Origin: an uncultured Peptococcaceae bacterium
GTDB lineage: Bacteria > Bacillota > Peptococcia > Peptococcales > Peptococcaceae
Direction of reading: 5' to 3'
NCBI GenBank assembly: GCA_910585405.1
Contig: CAJUDO010000035.1
Coordinates: 1-26,674 of the forward strand
Length of the DNA: 26,674 nt
In this document: positions 13,804-22,505 of the stretch, piece after piece
Layout: the number at the start of each line of letters is the position of its first letter
Numbering within the stretch: position 1 is the first letter of the stretch
The notes under the pieces: generated by a model
The model's input: the letters and a program-made list of their open reading frames with translations, nothing else
Databases searched by the model: none
Told to the model about the DNA's origin: nothing
Program-made: the position numbers and the translations under genes

Positions 13804-16800
13804 ATGGAACGGAACGGGACGACACAGCCTCAGGCGGATTTATATTGTCCGACTTTGGAGCATGACAACTGCGGTATTGGCGCCGTAGTAAATTTGAAGG
13901 GAGAGCGCTCCCACAAAACGGTGGACGATGCGCTGACTATTGTAGAACGTTTGGAGCACAGAGCGGGGAAGGATGCGCTGGGCAAAACCGGTGATGGCGT
14001 AGGGATTTTGCTGCAATTGCCCTATGATTATTTTGTACAGAAGGTCACAGAGCTTAAGCTGCCGGAGGACGGCGGTTTTGCAGTGGGAATGTTTTTCTTT
14101 TCCCAGGATGAGCTGAAGCGCAATCAGGCGAAAAAAATCTTTGAGATGGTAGTGAAAAAAGAAGGACTGCATTTTCTGGGCTGGCGGGAAGTGCCAACCT
14201 ATGATGATGTACTCAGTCAGCAGGCGCTGGATTGCCGTCCGGCGATTTATCAGGCATTTATCGAGAAGCCGCGGCGAATCGAGATGGGATTGCCTTTTGA
14301 CAGGAAACTATATGTTGTGCGGCGCATTTTCGAGAAAGCCAACAGCGAGACTTATGTGTGCTCGCTGTCCAGCCGCACCATTGTTTACAAAGGGATGTTT
14401 CTGGTAGGCCAGCTGCGCACTTTTTACGCGGATTTGCAAAATCCCATGTTTAAATCAGCTATTGCACTGGTGCATTCCCGCTTTTCGACCAATACCTTTC
14501 CTTCCTGGGAGAGGGCACATCCCAATCGTTTTATGGTGCACAATGGTGAAATCAATACCATTCGCGGCAATGTAAACAAGATGATTTCGCGGGAAGAAAC
14601 CATGCATGGTACGGTATTGGGCGATGATGTTTATAAAGTATTGCCCGTGGTGGATCATTGGACCAGCGACTCGGCGATGTTGGATAATACATTGGAATTT
14701 CTTTTGATGTCGGGTATGGACTTGCCTAAGGCAGTGATGGTGTGCATTCCAGAGCCATGGAATAATGACCGGAATATGGCGCAGAACCGCAAGGATTTTT
14801 ACCGGTATTATGCCACCATGATGGAACCTTGGGATGGACCGGCCTCTATCCTCTTCAGCGACGGCGAAGTGATGGGCGCGGTGCTGGACCGCAATGGACT
14901 ACGTCCTTCCCGCTATTATGTGACGACGGACGGATATCTGGTGTTATCTTCGGAAGTGGGTGTGTTGGATATTCCGCCGGAAAAGATTTTGCGCAAGGAA
15001 CGGCTGTATCCAGGAAAAATGCTGCTGGTGGATACTGTGCAGGGGCGAATCATCTCCGACGAAGAAGTGAAGAATTATTATGCTGCACAGGCGCCTTACG
15101 GGGAATGGCTGGAGGACCAGTTGCTGGAGCTGTCGGCACTGCCAATTCCCAATAAAAAGACAATTACTTATGGAAAGGCAGAGCTGCAGCAGTTGCAGCA
15201 GGTCTACGGCTATAGTTATGAGGATATCAACGATTACCTGCGGCCCATGGCGCTGGAGGGGAACGAGCCGGTAAATGCAATGGGTGCTGACACGCCGTTG
15301 GCGTTGTTGTCACAGCAGCCCCAGCCGCTTTTTAATTATTTTAAACAACTTTTTGCCCAGGTAACCAATCCGCCTATTGACGCTATCCGTGAAGAGATTA
15401 TCACTTCAACCTATGTGTATTTGGGTGCGGACGGCAATCTTCTGGAGGATGATGCGGAAAATTGCAAATCTTTGGCGGTACGCAATCCAATCCTGACCAA
15501 TACTGATTTACTGAAAATTAAATATATGGACGTAGAAGGGTTTCAGGTAGCGGTGATTCCCATTATTTATTATCGTAATATGTCGTTAGAAGAGGCTATT
15601 GATGAATTGTTCCTGAAAGCGGACAGAGCGGTGCGGGACGGTGCGAATATTTTGATTCTCTCCGACAGGGAGCTGGACGAATTCCACAAGCCTATTCCGT
15701 CCCTTTTGGCGGTGTCTGCATTGCAGCAGCATCTAGTGCGCACCAAAAAGCGGATGTCGCTGTCTGTGATTTTGGAGAGCGCGGAGCCGAGAGAGGTGCA
15801 CCACTGCGCTACACTGCTGGGCTATGGAGCCAGCGCGGTAAATCCTTATCTAGCGCTGGATTCCATTCGTCAGCTCATTGAGGATGATTTGCTGGACAAG
15901 GATTATTATGCGGCGGCCAATGATTACACCAACGGATTGCTCCATGGAATTGTCAAAATCGCTTCCAAAATGGGTATCTCCACCATTCAGTCCTATATGG
16001 GTTCACAGATTTTTGAAGCGGTAGGCATCGGACAAAACGTGGTGCAGAAATATTTCACCAATACTATCAGCCGCATTGGCGGACTGGAGCTGGAAGATAT
16101 TGAGCAGGATGTAGCGTACCGTTTCCGTCGGGCCTTTGACCCGCTGGGGCTTCCGGTATCTCCGGTACTGGACAGTGCAGGTCAGCATAAAGCGCGCAGT
16201 GGAAAAGAGGAACATCTGTACAATCCCCAGACGATACACATGCTGCAGAGTGCGGTGCGCACCAATGATTACGGAAAATTCAAGGCGTATTCCCGCATGA
16301 TCACCGAGGAGTTGGGGCCCAGCCACATCCGCAGTCTGTTGGAATTCAGCGACAAAGTGACGGCTATCCCGTTAGAAGAGGTGGAGCCGGTAGCGTCTAT
16401 CGTAAAACGCTTCAAGGTGGGCGCCATGTCCTTTGGATCTCTGTCCAAAGAAGCCCATGAAACACTGGCCATTGCCATGAACCGGTTAGGTGGCAAATCC
16501 AATACCGGGGAAGGCGGCGAGGACCCTTCCCGGTTTCACAAGGACACCAACAGTGCCATCAAGCAGGTGGCTTCGGGAAGATTCGGTGTGACCTCGGAGT
16601 ATTTGGTCAGCGCCAAGGAGATTCAGATTAAGATGGCCCAGGGAGCCAAGCCGGGAGAGGGCGGACAGCTGCCCGGCAACAAGGTGTATCCGGAGGTTGC
16701 CCATACGCGGCATTCCACGCCAGGTGTGGGTCTGATTTCGCCGCCGCCTCATCACGATATCTATTCCATCGAAGACTTGGCCCAGTTAATTTATGATTTG

Positions 16801-18357
16801 AAATGTGCCAACAACCAGGCGGATATCAATGTGAAGCTAGTTTCGGAAGCCGGCGTGGGTACCATTGCCTCTGGCGTGGCTAAGGCCGGCGCACAGGTCA
16901 TTCTGGTATCAGGTTATGACGGGGGAACAGGTGCTGCACCGCGCAATTCCATTCATCATGCGGGCCTGCCATGGGAACTGGGCATCGCCGAAACCCATCA
17001 GACGCTGCTGAAGAGCGGTCTGCGCCGCAGAGTTCGTTTGGAAGCAGACAGCAAATTGATGTGCGGCCGTGACGTGGTGATTGCAGCGCTTTTGGGCGCG
17101 GAGGAATTTGGCTTTGCCACCGGACCATTGGTTTCCATGGGCTGTGTGATGATGCGGGTGTGCAATCAAGACGTGTGCCCTGTGGGGATTGCCACACAAA
17201 ATCCCGAGCTGCGCAAGCGCTTTGCCGGTAAACCGGAGCATGTGATGCATTATATGCAGTTTATGGCGCAGGAGATGCGGGAATATATGGCGCAGCTGGG
17301 CATTCGCACAGTGGACGAACTGGTAGGACGCACAGACCTTTTGCGGGTGCGTGAGGATACTTTGCTTTTCCGTCAGGGAAAGGTGCAGCTGGAGGGCTTG
17401 TTGGATTCCGGCGGCAATGTGCATTTTGAGCCCAAAGAAGTGTATGATTTCCAGTTGGATTCTGCCAAGGATGAAAGGATTCTGTATCAGAAGCTGCAGG
17501 GCTATCTGGAGAAAAAGAAGCCGGCGTCTCTGAATGTGGAAGTGAGCAATACAGACCGTGCCTTCGGCACCATGTTTGGCTCCCACATCACCCGTTTATA
17601 TGGAGAACATGGCCTGACGGAAGGACTGTATCATATTCGTTGCAGTGGTTCCGGCGGACAGAGCTTCGGTGCCTTTATTCCCCAGGGCTTAACGCTGGAA
17701 TTGGAAGGCGACTGCAATGACTATATGGGCAAGGGTTTATCCGGCGGTACCATCATGGTTTATCCGCCTAAGAAAGCAACCTTTGCCGCCGATGAAAACA
17801 TCATTATCGGCAATGTGGCTTTGTATGGCGCCACTTCGGGGAAAGCCTTTATCAGCGGCGTGGCGGGCGAAAGATTCTGCGTGCGCAATTCCGGCGCTAT
17901 CGCGGTGGTGGAAGGCGTAGGCGATCATGGTCTGGAATATATGACCGGCGGTTGTGTTGTGATTTTGGGTGCAACGGGCAACAATTTGGCTGCCGGCATG
18001 TCCGGCGGTACCGCTTTTGTGCTGGACGAAAAAAATGATTTGTATGCTCGGCTCAACAGAGAGCTGGTATCGCTGGAACTGGTGAAGCGCAGCGACGATG
18101 TGCATCAGCTGCAGGATTTGCTCACACAGCATGTAGCGGCCACGGGCTCGGCCAAGGGCAAGAAGATTTTGGAGCAGTTTGAGGTCTATCTGCCTAAATT
18201 CAAAAAGATTATTCCCCATGATTATAAACGGGTACAGGATCTGATTAACGAATATAAGAGCAAAGGACTCAGCCATGAACAGGCGGAGGTTGTGGCCTTT
18301 AATCAAATGAAAGGAGAGGGAAGTCATGGGAAAGAGCACCGGTTTCTTAGAATTTGA
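13804..18357 (+). CDS. gltB: Glutamate synthase large subunit
   Basis: A 1517-residue enzyme that transfers glutamine amide nitrogen to 2-oxoglutarate, giving two glutamates. Cys23 (HDNCGIGAV) is the expected mature N-terminus and glutaminase nucleophile after removal of a 22-residue propeptide. The class II amidotransferase region runs to about residue 400, then a central domain, the FMN-binding barrel around 820-1190 (GGTGAAPRNSIHHAGLPWE), and a C-terminal GXGXG beta-helix from about 1250. Cys1114, Cys1120 and Cys1125 fit the 3Fe-4S ligands. Start ATG 13804 follows GGAAGGAGG; an upstream in-frame TTG at 13759 would place added residues before the propeptide. The stop lies 32 bases inside gltD. 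Confidence 0.97.
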   Translation: MERNGTTQPQADLYCPTLEHDNCGIGAVVNLKGERSHKTVDDALTIVERLEHRAGKDALGKTGDGVGILLQLPYDYFVQKVTELKLPEDGGFAVGMFFFSQDELKRNQAKKIFEMVVKKEGLHFLGWREVPTYDDVLSQQALDCRPAIYQAFIEKPRRIEMGLPFDRKLYVVRRIFEKANSETYVCSLSSRTIVYKGMFLVGQLRTFYADLQNPMFKSAIALVHSRFSTNTFPSWERAHPNRFMVHNGEINTIRGNVNKMISREETMHGTVLGDDVYKVLPVVDHWTSDSAMLDNTLEFLLMSGMDLPKAVMVCIPEPWNNDRNMAQNRKDFYRYYATMMEPWDGPASILFSDGEVMGAVLDRNGLRPSRYYVTTDGYLVLSSEVGVLDIPPEKILRKERLYPGKMLLVDTVQGRIISDEEVKNYYAAQAPYGEWLEDQLLELSALPIPNKKTITYGKAELQQLQQVYGYSYEDINDYLRPMALEGNEPVNAMGADTPLALLSQQPQPLFNYFKQLFAQVTNPPIDAIREEIITSTYVYLGADGNLLEDDAENCKSLAVRNPILTNTDLLKIKYMDVEGFQVAVIPIIYYRNMSLEEAIDELFLKADRAVRDGANILILSDRELDEFHKPIPSLLAVSALQQHLVRTKKRMSLSVILESAEPREVHHCATLLGYGASAVNPYLALDSIRQLIEDDLLDKDYYAAANDYTNGLLHGIVKIASKMGISTIQSYMGSQIFEAVGIGQNVVQKYFTNTISRIGGLELEDIEQDVAYRFRRAFDPLGLPVSPVLDSAGQHKARSGKEEHLYNPQTIHMLQSAVRTNDYGKFKAYSRMITEELGPSHIRSLLEFSDKVTAIPLEEVEPVASIVKRFKVGAMSFGSLSKEAHETLAIAMNRLGGKSNTGEGGEDPSRFHKDTNSAIKQVASGRFGVTSEYLVSAKEIQIKMAQGAKPGEGGQLPGNKVYPEVAHTRHSTPGVGLISPPPHHDIYSIEDLAQLIYDLKCANNQADINVKLVSEAGVGTIASGVAKAGAQVILVSGYDGGTGAAPRNSIHHAGLPWELGIAETHQTLLKSGLRRRVRLEADSKLMCGRDVVIAALLGAEEFGFATGPLVSMGCVMMRVCNQDVCPVGIATQNPELRKRFAGKPEHVMHYMQFMAQEMREYMAQLGIRTVDELVGRTDLLRVREDTLLFRQGKVQLEGLLDSGGNVHFEPKEVYDFQLDSAKDERILYQKLQGYLEKKKPASLNVEVSNTDRAFGTMFGSHITRLYGEHGLTEGLYHIRCSGSGGQSFGAFIPQGLTLELEGDCNDYMGKGLSGGTIMVYPPKKATFAADENIIIGNVALYGATSGKAFISGVAGERFCVRNSGAIAVVEGVGDHGLEYMTGGCVVILGATGNNLAAGMSGGTAFVLDEKNDLYARLNRELVSLELVKRSDDVHQLQDLLTQHVAATGSAKGKKILEQFEVYLPKFKKIIPHDYKRVQDLINEYKSKGLSHEQAEVVAFNQMKGEGSHGKEHRFLRI

Positions 18358-19813
18358 GCGCAGAGTCAGCCAGGCGGAGGAGCCGCTGCAGCGCATCCGA
18401 CATTTCAATGAGTTCCATACGCCGCTGACCGAGGAGGAACAACGGGAGCAGGGTGCGCGCTGTATGGACTGCGGTGTACCGTTTTGTCAGGCAGGGGTGC
18501 CCATCGCTGGAATGGTAGTGGGCTGTCCTCTGCACAATCTGGTGCCTGAATGGAATGATCTGGTTTATCGCGGCAATTATAAAGAGGCGCTGGTGCGCTT
18601 GCTGAAGACCAATCCTCTGCCCGAATTTACCAGCAGAGTGTGTCCGGCGTTATGTGAAAAGGCCTGCACCTGTTCTCTGCATGGAGCAAGTGTGACGGTA
18701 CAGGAAAACGAGCGGGCGATTATTGAATATGGGTATGAGGAAGGCTTGATGCATCCTCAGGAGAATATTCCCCGCACAGGAAAATGTATTGCTGTGATCG
18801 GTAGCGGTCCTGCGGGGCTGGCTGCTGCTCAGCGGCTGAATCAAAGGGGACATCTGGTGACTGTTCTAGAGCGGGAGGACAAAGCGGGCGGTCTGTTGCG
18901 CTATGGGATCCCCAATATGAAGCTGGAAAAGCAATATATTGACCGCAGAGTGGCAAAGATGGAGCAGGAAGGTATTCGCTTTCAGTATAATCACAGTGTG
19001 CACACAGCGAAACAGGCGGCATCGGTGTGTCGGGAATATGATGCAGTGCTATTAGCTTGCGGCTCTACGCAGCCTAGAGATTTGCAGGTTACTGGCCGTG
19101 ATGCGGCGGGCGTGTATTTCGCAGTAGAGTTTTTAAAGGCGACCACGAAGGCGTTGTGGAACAACACATTGCAGGATGAAAACACCTATATATCAGCAAA
19201 GGGCAAGGATGTGCTGATCATTGGCGGGGGCGATACTGGAAACGATTGCGTCGGGACCAGTATCCGTCATGGTGCGCGCAGCGTGCTGCAGTTGGAGATG
19301 ATGCCGCCTTTACCGGAGTGTCGACAGGAGGATAATCCCTGGCCGGAATGGCCCCGCGTCCAGAAGACAGATTACGGTCAACAGGAGAGTATTGCTGTAT
19401 TTGGCAGGGACCCGCGATTATATGAGACTACTGTGAAAGAGTTCAAGAAAGATGAAGCGGGGCAGCTTTACGGAGCTGTGTTGCAAAAGCTGCGCCCAGT
19501 CCAGGATGTCCAGACAGGAAGGACGATCATGGAGCCCATAGAAGGCAGCGAGTGGCAGGTGGATTGTCAGCTTGCTATCATTGCCGCAGGATTTGTGGGC
19601 TGTGAATTGGCAGTGACCAAAGCATTTAATGTTGCTGTGAATGAACGGGGAAGGGTGAAAACGACAGATGCCCATTATGTCACCGATCAGCAAAAGGTGT
19701 TTACTGCTGGCGATATGCATCGTGGCCAATCTTTGGTGGTGTGGGCTATCAAAGAAGGCTGTGATGCGGCCAGAGAAATTGACGAGTATCTCATGGGCTA
19801 TAGCAATTTGTAA
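18326..19813 (+). CDS. gltD: Glutamate synthase small subunit, NAD(P)H-dependent
   Basis: A 495-residue protein that passes electrons from NAD(P)H through FAD and two iron-sulfur clusters to GltB. Cysteines 46, 49, 54 and 67, and 106, 110, 114 and 116, provide the N-terminal 4Fe-4S ligands. The FAD-binding GSGPAG lies at 159-164. A second Rossmann motif, IIGGGDTGNDC (about 298-308), binds the nicotinamide cofactor; choice of NADH or NADPH cannot be read. The ATG, behind AAAGGAGAGGG, overlaps gltB by 32 bases, so the operon is tightly coupled. It ends near the C-terminal GDMHRGQSLVVWAI motif of the family. Confidence 0.97.
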   Translation: MGKSTGFLEFERRVSQAEEPLQRIRHFNEFHTPLTEEEQREQGARCMDCGVPFCQAGVPIAGMVVGCPLHNLVPEWNDLVYRGNYKEALVRLLKTNPLPEFTSRVCPALCEKACTCSLHGASVTVQENERAIIEYGYEEGLMHPQENIPRTGKCIAVIGSGPAGLAAAQRLNQRGHLVTVLEREDKAGGLLRYGIPNMKLEKQYIDRRVAKMEQEGIRFQYNHSVHTAKQAASVCREYDAVLLACGSTQPRDLQVTGRDAAGVYFAVEFLKATTKALWNNTLQDENTYISAKGKDVLIIGGGDTGNDCVGTSIRHGARSVLQLEMMPPLPECRQEDNPWPEWPRVQKTDYGQQESIAVFGRDPRLYETTVKEFKKDEAGQLYGAVLQKLRPVQDVQTGRTIMEPIEGSEWQVDCQLAIIAAGFVGCELAVTKAFNVAVNERGRVKTTDAHYVTDQQKVFTAGDMHRGQSLVVWAIKEGCDAAREIDEYLMGYSNL

Positions 19814-19856
19814 GGCGTAATAAAAATTGAGCCATCAAAGTGAATCGGAAATCAAA

Positions 19857-19892
19857 GCAAAAACCGGCGGAAAAAATTCTGCCGGTTTTTGC
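19857..19892 (+). terminator. gltBD terminator
   Basis: GCAAAAACCGGC pairs perfectly with GCCGGTTTTTGC (12 bp, 12-base loop). It lies 44 bases after the gltD stop. Confidence 0.85.
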
Positions 19893-20017
19893 TTTGCAGA
19901 GAGACAAAATTGCAAACGTTTCACGTGAAATAATTTGCAAAAGGAAAGGTGATATTTGAATTGTATTTTGATCTGACGCGACAACAGGGAAAAATTGTAA
20001 ATTTTTTATGAGGAAAG

Positions 20018-20659
20018 CTATGTTTCCTGTTGTATGATTTTGATTAGCTGGGTTAGATTTTCAATATGATAATCAGGCTGACATTGCCGCAGTAGAACAG
20101 GGTCAAGCAGAGAATAGTCGACTGCTGCAGTCAGGCAGCCTGCTTCTTTGCCGCATTGCAGATCGTGATTGCTGTCGCCGACAAATATGGTCTGTCCAGG
20201 CAATAACTTTAGTTCCAGAGCAGCCTTCTGTGCAGGCTCAGGATGGGGCTTGTGGTGTATTGTACTTTCCGGTGTGATAAATGTATTAAAATATGGTGTC
20301 AATTGAAATAGCTCTAAGTCGTGAAGCGCACTTTGGCGAAGCCGTGATGTGACCAGTGCCATGCGGATATGCAATGCCTGCAGTTGTACCAGCGCTTCCG
20401 CCGCACCGGGACAAAGAGAGATAAGTTCTTCGTGGCTGTGAGCATAGTCTAAAAAAGCTTGACGCAATTCTTGCCATTGGGGACCGCCCAACTCCTGCAT
20501 AATGCTCTGTAAAGGTTTGCCAAAAGTTTGCGTAAGTATATCACGGGAAACAGTGGTATGCAATACGGCATCTAATGCATATTCAAAACTTTGAAAATTT
20601 AATTCATTGGTGTTAAGCAGCGTGCCATCCAAATCAAAGAGGATGCCTTGTATTTTCAT
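20018..20659 (-). CDS. HAD-superfamily phosphatase (PpaX/Gph-like)
   Basis: A 213-residue cytoplasmic phosphatase. Asp9 and Asp11 in FDLDGTLLNT form motif I; a cap helical segment is inserted near residues 15-85; VTSRLRQSALHDLELF holds motif II; HKPHPEP holds the motif III lysine; and GDSNHDLQCGKEAG is motif IV. The pattern resembles PpaX pyrophosphatase or phosphoglycolate phosphatase; the substrate is not decided by sequence. ATG 20659 follows AAAGGTG; an in-frame GTG at 20668 overlaps that site. It lies 14 bases after the GNAT gene, in one operon. Confidence 0.9.
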   Translation of the reverse strand: MKIQGILFDLDGTLLNTNELNFQSFEYALDAVLHTTVSRDILTQTFGKPLQSIMQELGGPQWQELRQAFLDYAHSHEELISLCPGAAEALVQLQALHIRMALVTSRLRQSALHDLELFQLTPYFNTFITPESTIHHKPHPEPAQKAALELKLLPGQTIFVGDSNHDLQCGKEAGCLTAAVDYSLLDPVLLRQCQPDYHIENLTQLIKIIQQET

Positions 20660-20673
20660 GGAGAACACCTTTC

Positions 20674-21093
20674 TTACAATTGGAGATATTGAATCATACC
20701 AGGGCCCAAATCTTCAGTGGGACGGGCGATGAAGCCGTGTTTCTGATAAAAACTTTCCCGACCCTTGGCGCACATCAAATCAAGCATCATTGTCGTATCA
20801 GGGATTCCCAGAGAAGTGGCATAAGCGATTAACCGTTCAATAAGCATGGAGCCGATGCCATGAGCTTGAATATTGGGCACGACGATGAGATCCTGAATAT
20901 AGCAAATCACAGCGCCGTCGCCTACCAGACGGCCCATACCTACTAGCTCTCCATCGTGATAAGCTGCTAGCACATAGAGACTGTGGTCCAAGGCTTTTTG
21001 TGCTTGCGGCAGGGTGAGAGGCTTCCAGCGCACTTGTTGGCGCAGATGGAGATATTGTTCTACTGTGAGATTGTTTTCATCAAAGACTATCAT
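20674..21093 (-). CDS. GNAT family N-acetyltransferase
   Basis: A 139-residue single-domain acetyltransferase. The acetyl-CoA-binding segment is DLIVVPNIQAHGIGSMLIERLIAYA (about residues 68-92, with HGIGS forming the pyrophosphate loop), and the C-terminal FYQKHGF is usual for the family. The N-terminal YLHLRQQVRWKPLTLPQAQKAL resembles the small YjcF/ElaA-like group. Substrate unknown. Start ATG 21093 follows GGAGTGAT at normal spacing. It is first in a two-gene minus-strand operon with the HAD phosphatase. Confidence 0.9.
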   Translation of the reverse strand: MIVFDENNLTVEQYLHLRQQVRWKPLTLPQAQKALDHSLYVLAAYHDGELVGMGRLVGDGAVICYIQDLIVVPNIQAHGIGSMLIERLIAYATSLGIPDTTMMLDLMCAKGRESFYQKHGFIARPTEDLGPGMIQYLQL

Positions 21094-21180
21094 TTGTACA
21101 TCACTCCGAGAAAGGATTTGTTGAGTTGTGTAGCTTGTTATAAAAAAGAAAATTCATAAAGAACAAAATATTTTCAAGAA

Positions 21181-21239
21181 AAACTATGTTACTACTGATT
21201 CCCTTTTGCGTTCACCGAAGGGGATTTTGCGTATAGTTT
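21181..21239. other. Imperfect 59-base hairpin in the GNAT-lepB intergenic region
   Basis: AAACTAT (21181-21187) pairs with ATAGTTT (21233-21239), and ATTCCCTT (21198-21205) with AAGGGGAT (21218-21225) with one G-T pair. It lies between two divergent genes, so it is not an obvious terminator. The remaining 21094-21425 sequence shows no supported gene. Confidence 0.4.
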
Positions 21240-21425
21240 GGTAGAGAACTATCATAAAGATAAAGCTTCACAGGATAAATGTCAATGCGTTTGTTTTGGT
21301 ATTATTGTTTTTGATGAATATCTGGGGAAACTAGGCATCCTTTCATCATTCTGCGGGATTGCAAATTTTAGCGCGCTGCAAGTACACTAAATTACAATAT
21401 ACAGAGGCTTAAGAAATATTTTTAT

Positions 21426-21454
21426 TTGACCGATTTCTGATTTTAAGGTATAGT
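21426..21454 (+). promoter_or_regulatory. lepB promoter
   Basis: TTGACC (21426-21431), a 17-base spacer, then TATAGT (21449-21454), about 65 bases ahead of the lepB start. Confidence 0.8.
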
Positions 21455-21517
21455 ATAAAAGAAGTTAGAAAGGTTTTTACAGAAGTAAGATTGAAACAGG
21501 GAAGGAACGAATACAGT

Positions 21518-22081
21518 ATGACGGATACAAGATATGAAGAGGAGAATATGAGCCGAAGGGATAAGAACAAGAAAAAGAAATCTTCTTTGAGGGAAATGGT
21601 AGAAGTGATAGTCACTGCGTTGGTATTGGCCTTTTTGATAAAAACGTTTGTAGTGGGAAATTTTTGGATCCCTTCAGAATCTATGGTGCCAACAATTGAA
21701 GTAAATGACAAAGTGATTGTGACCAATTTCAGCTATTGGTTTGAGGGACCGGAGCGGGGCGATGTGATTGTGTTTAGATATCCGCTGGATACAAAAAAGG
21801 ATTACATTAAGCGTTGCATTGGCTTGCCGGGAGAAACGATAGAATTTCAGGACAGTAAATTGTATGTGAATGGACAGATGGTGGAGGAACCCTATTTGCC
21901 AGAAGGGTTGGTTTTTGAAGACTATGGCCCCATAGAGGTACCAGAGGGGCAATATTTTATGTGTGGTGACAACAGAAACCACAGCTCCGACAGTCGGGTC
22001 TGGGGATTTGTAGAAAAACGGCTCATCATCGGTAAAGCACAGGTGATTTATTGGCCATTTGATCGTTGGAGTACTTTGTAA
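21518..22081 (+). CDS. lepB: Signal peptidase I
   Basis: A 187-residue serine protease that removes signal peptides from exported proteins. A Lys-rich cytoplasmic N-terminus precedes one membrane segment (about 29-48). Ser55 in IPSESMVPT is the nucleophile and Lys98 in DYIKRCIGLPG the general base; the later GDNRNHSSDSRVWGFV is the conserved box E. It is of the short Gram-positive (Sip) type. ATG 21518 is preceded by AAGGAA at long spacing; ATG 21548 (11 residues later, GAGGAG close by) and TTG 21491 are alternatives. It is first of a group leading to mltG. Confidence 0.95.
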   Translation: MTDTRYEEENMSRRDKNKKKKSSLREMVEVIVTALVLAFLIKTFVVGNFWIPSESMVPTIEVNDKVIVTNFSYWFEGPERGDVIVFRYPLDTKKDYIKRCIGLPGETIEFQDSKLYVNGQMVEEPYLPEGLVFEDYGPIEVPEGQYFMCGDNRNHSSDSRVWGFVEKRLIIGKAQVIYWPFDRWSTL

Positions 22082-22124
22082 AAATCGTTGTGGAAGCATC
22101 AGAGAAGAAAGAGGGACTACAGAG

Positions 22125-22367
22125 ATGACAAAATTGGAAGAACAGATTGCAGCTTTATCAGATTTAGAGTTGGAAAGGTTGTATGAGATTTTGGATTCTA
22201 TTGCACAGAAACTTAAAGGAGGCTTTTCTTATTCCAGTGAAATTCAAGCGCTGGGCTATGAATTTTCTTTTTCTGACGCCGATGCGTTGGATACAGACAG
22301 TATAGCGTTGTTGGCGGATAGGGAAGGACGTAAGCGCTGGCAGCAGCAGAGAAAAGCAAGTCGTTGA
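22125..22367 (+). CDS. Small protein of unknown function between lepB and mltG
   Basis: An 80-residue soluble acidic-then-basic protein starting MTKLEEQIAALSDLELERLY, a likely helical N-terminus, followed by a Ser/Asp-rich centre (SFSDADALDTDS) and a basic tail ending KRWQQQRKASR. No family was recognised. ATG 22125 follows a weak AGAGGGA; a longer frame from 22059 overlaps lepB. It lies 43 bases after lepB, and a hairpin with T run follows immediately, so it may be the end of a lepB transcript. Confidence 0.55.
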   Translation: MTKLEEQIAALSDLELERLYEILDSIAQKLKGGFSYSSEIQALGYEFSFSDADALDTDSIALLADREGRKRWQQQRKASR

Positions 22368-22377
22368 GGACGGTAGA

Positions 22378-22412
22378 GGGCTGCTCAGGAATTTCCTGCA
22401 GCAGCCCCTTTT
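22378..22412 (+). terminator. Terminator or attenuator ahead of mltG
   Basis: GGGCTGCT (22378-22385) pairs with AGCAGCCC (22400-22407), followed by CTTTT. Overlapping alternative pairings downstream may compete with it. Confidence 0.65.
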
Positions 22413-22505
22413 GTAGATAAAAGAATGACAGAGGATGCTGCAGGAAATTGGCAGGCATGTCTTCTCAAAAAGGGGACAGGCCTAGGAGGATAACAGGAGG
22501 AATTT

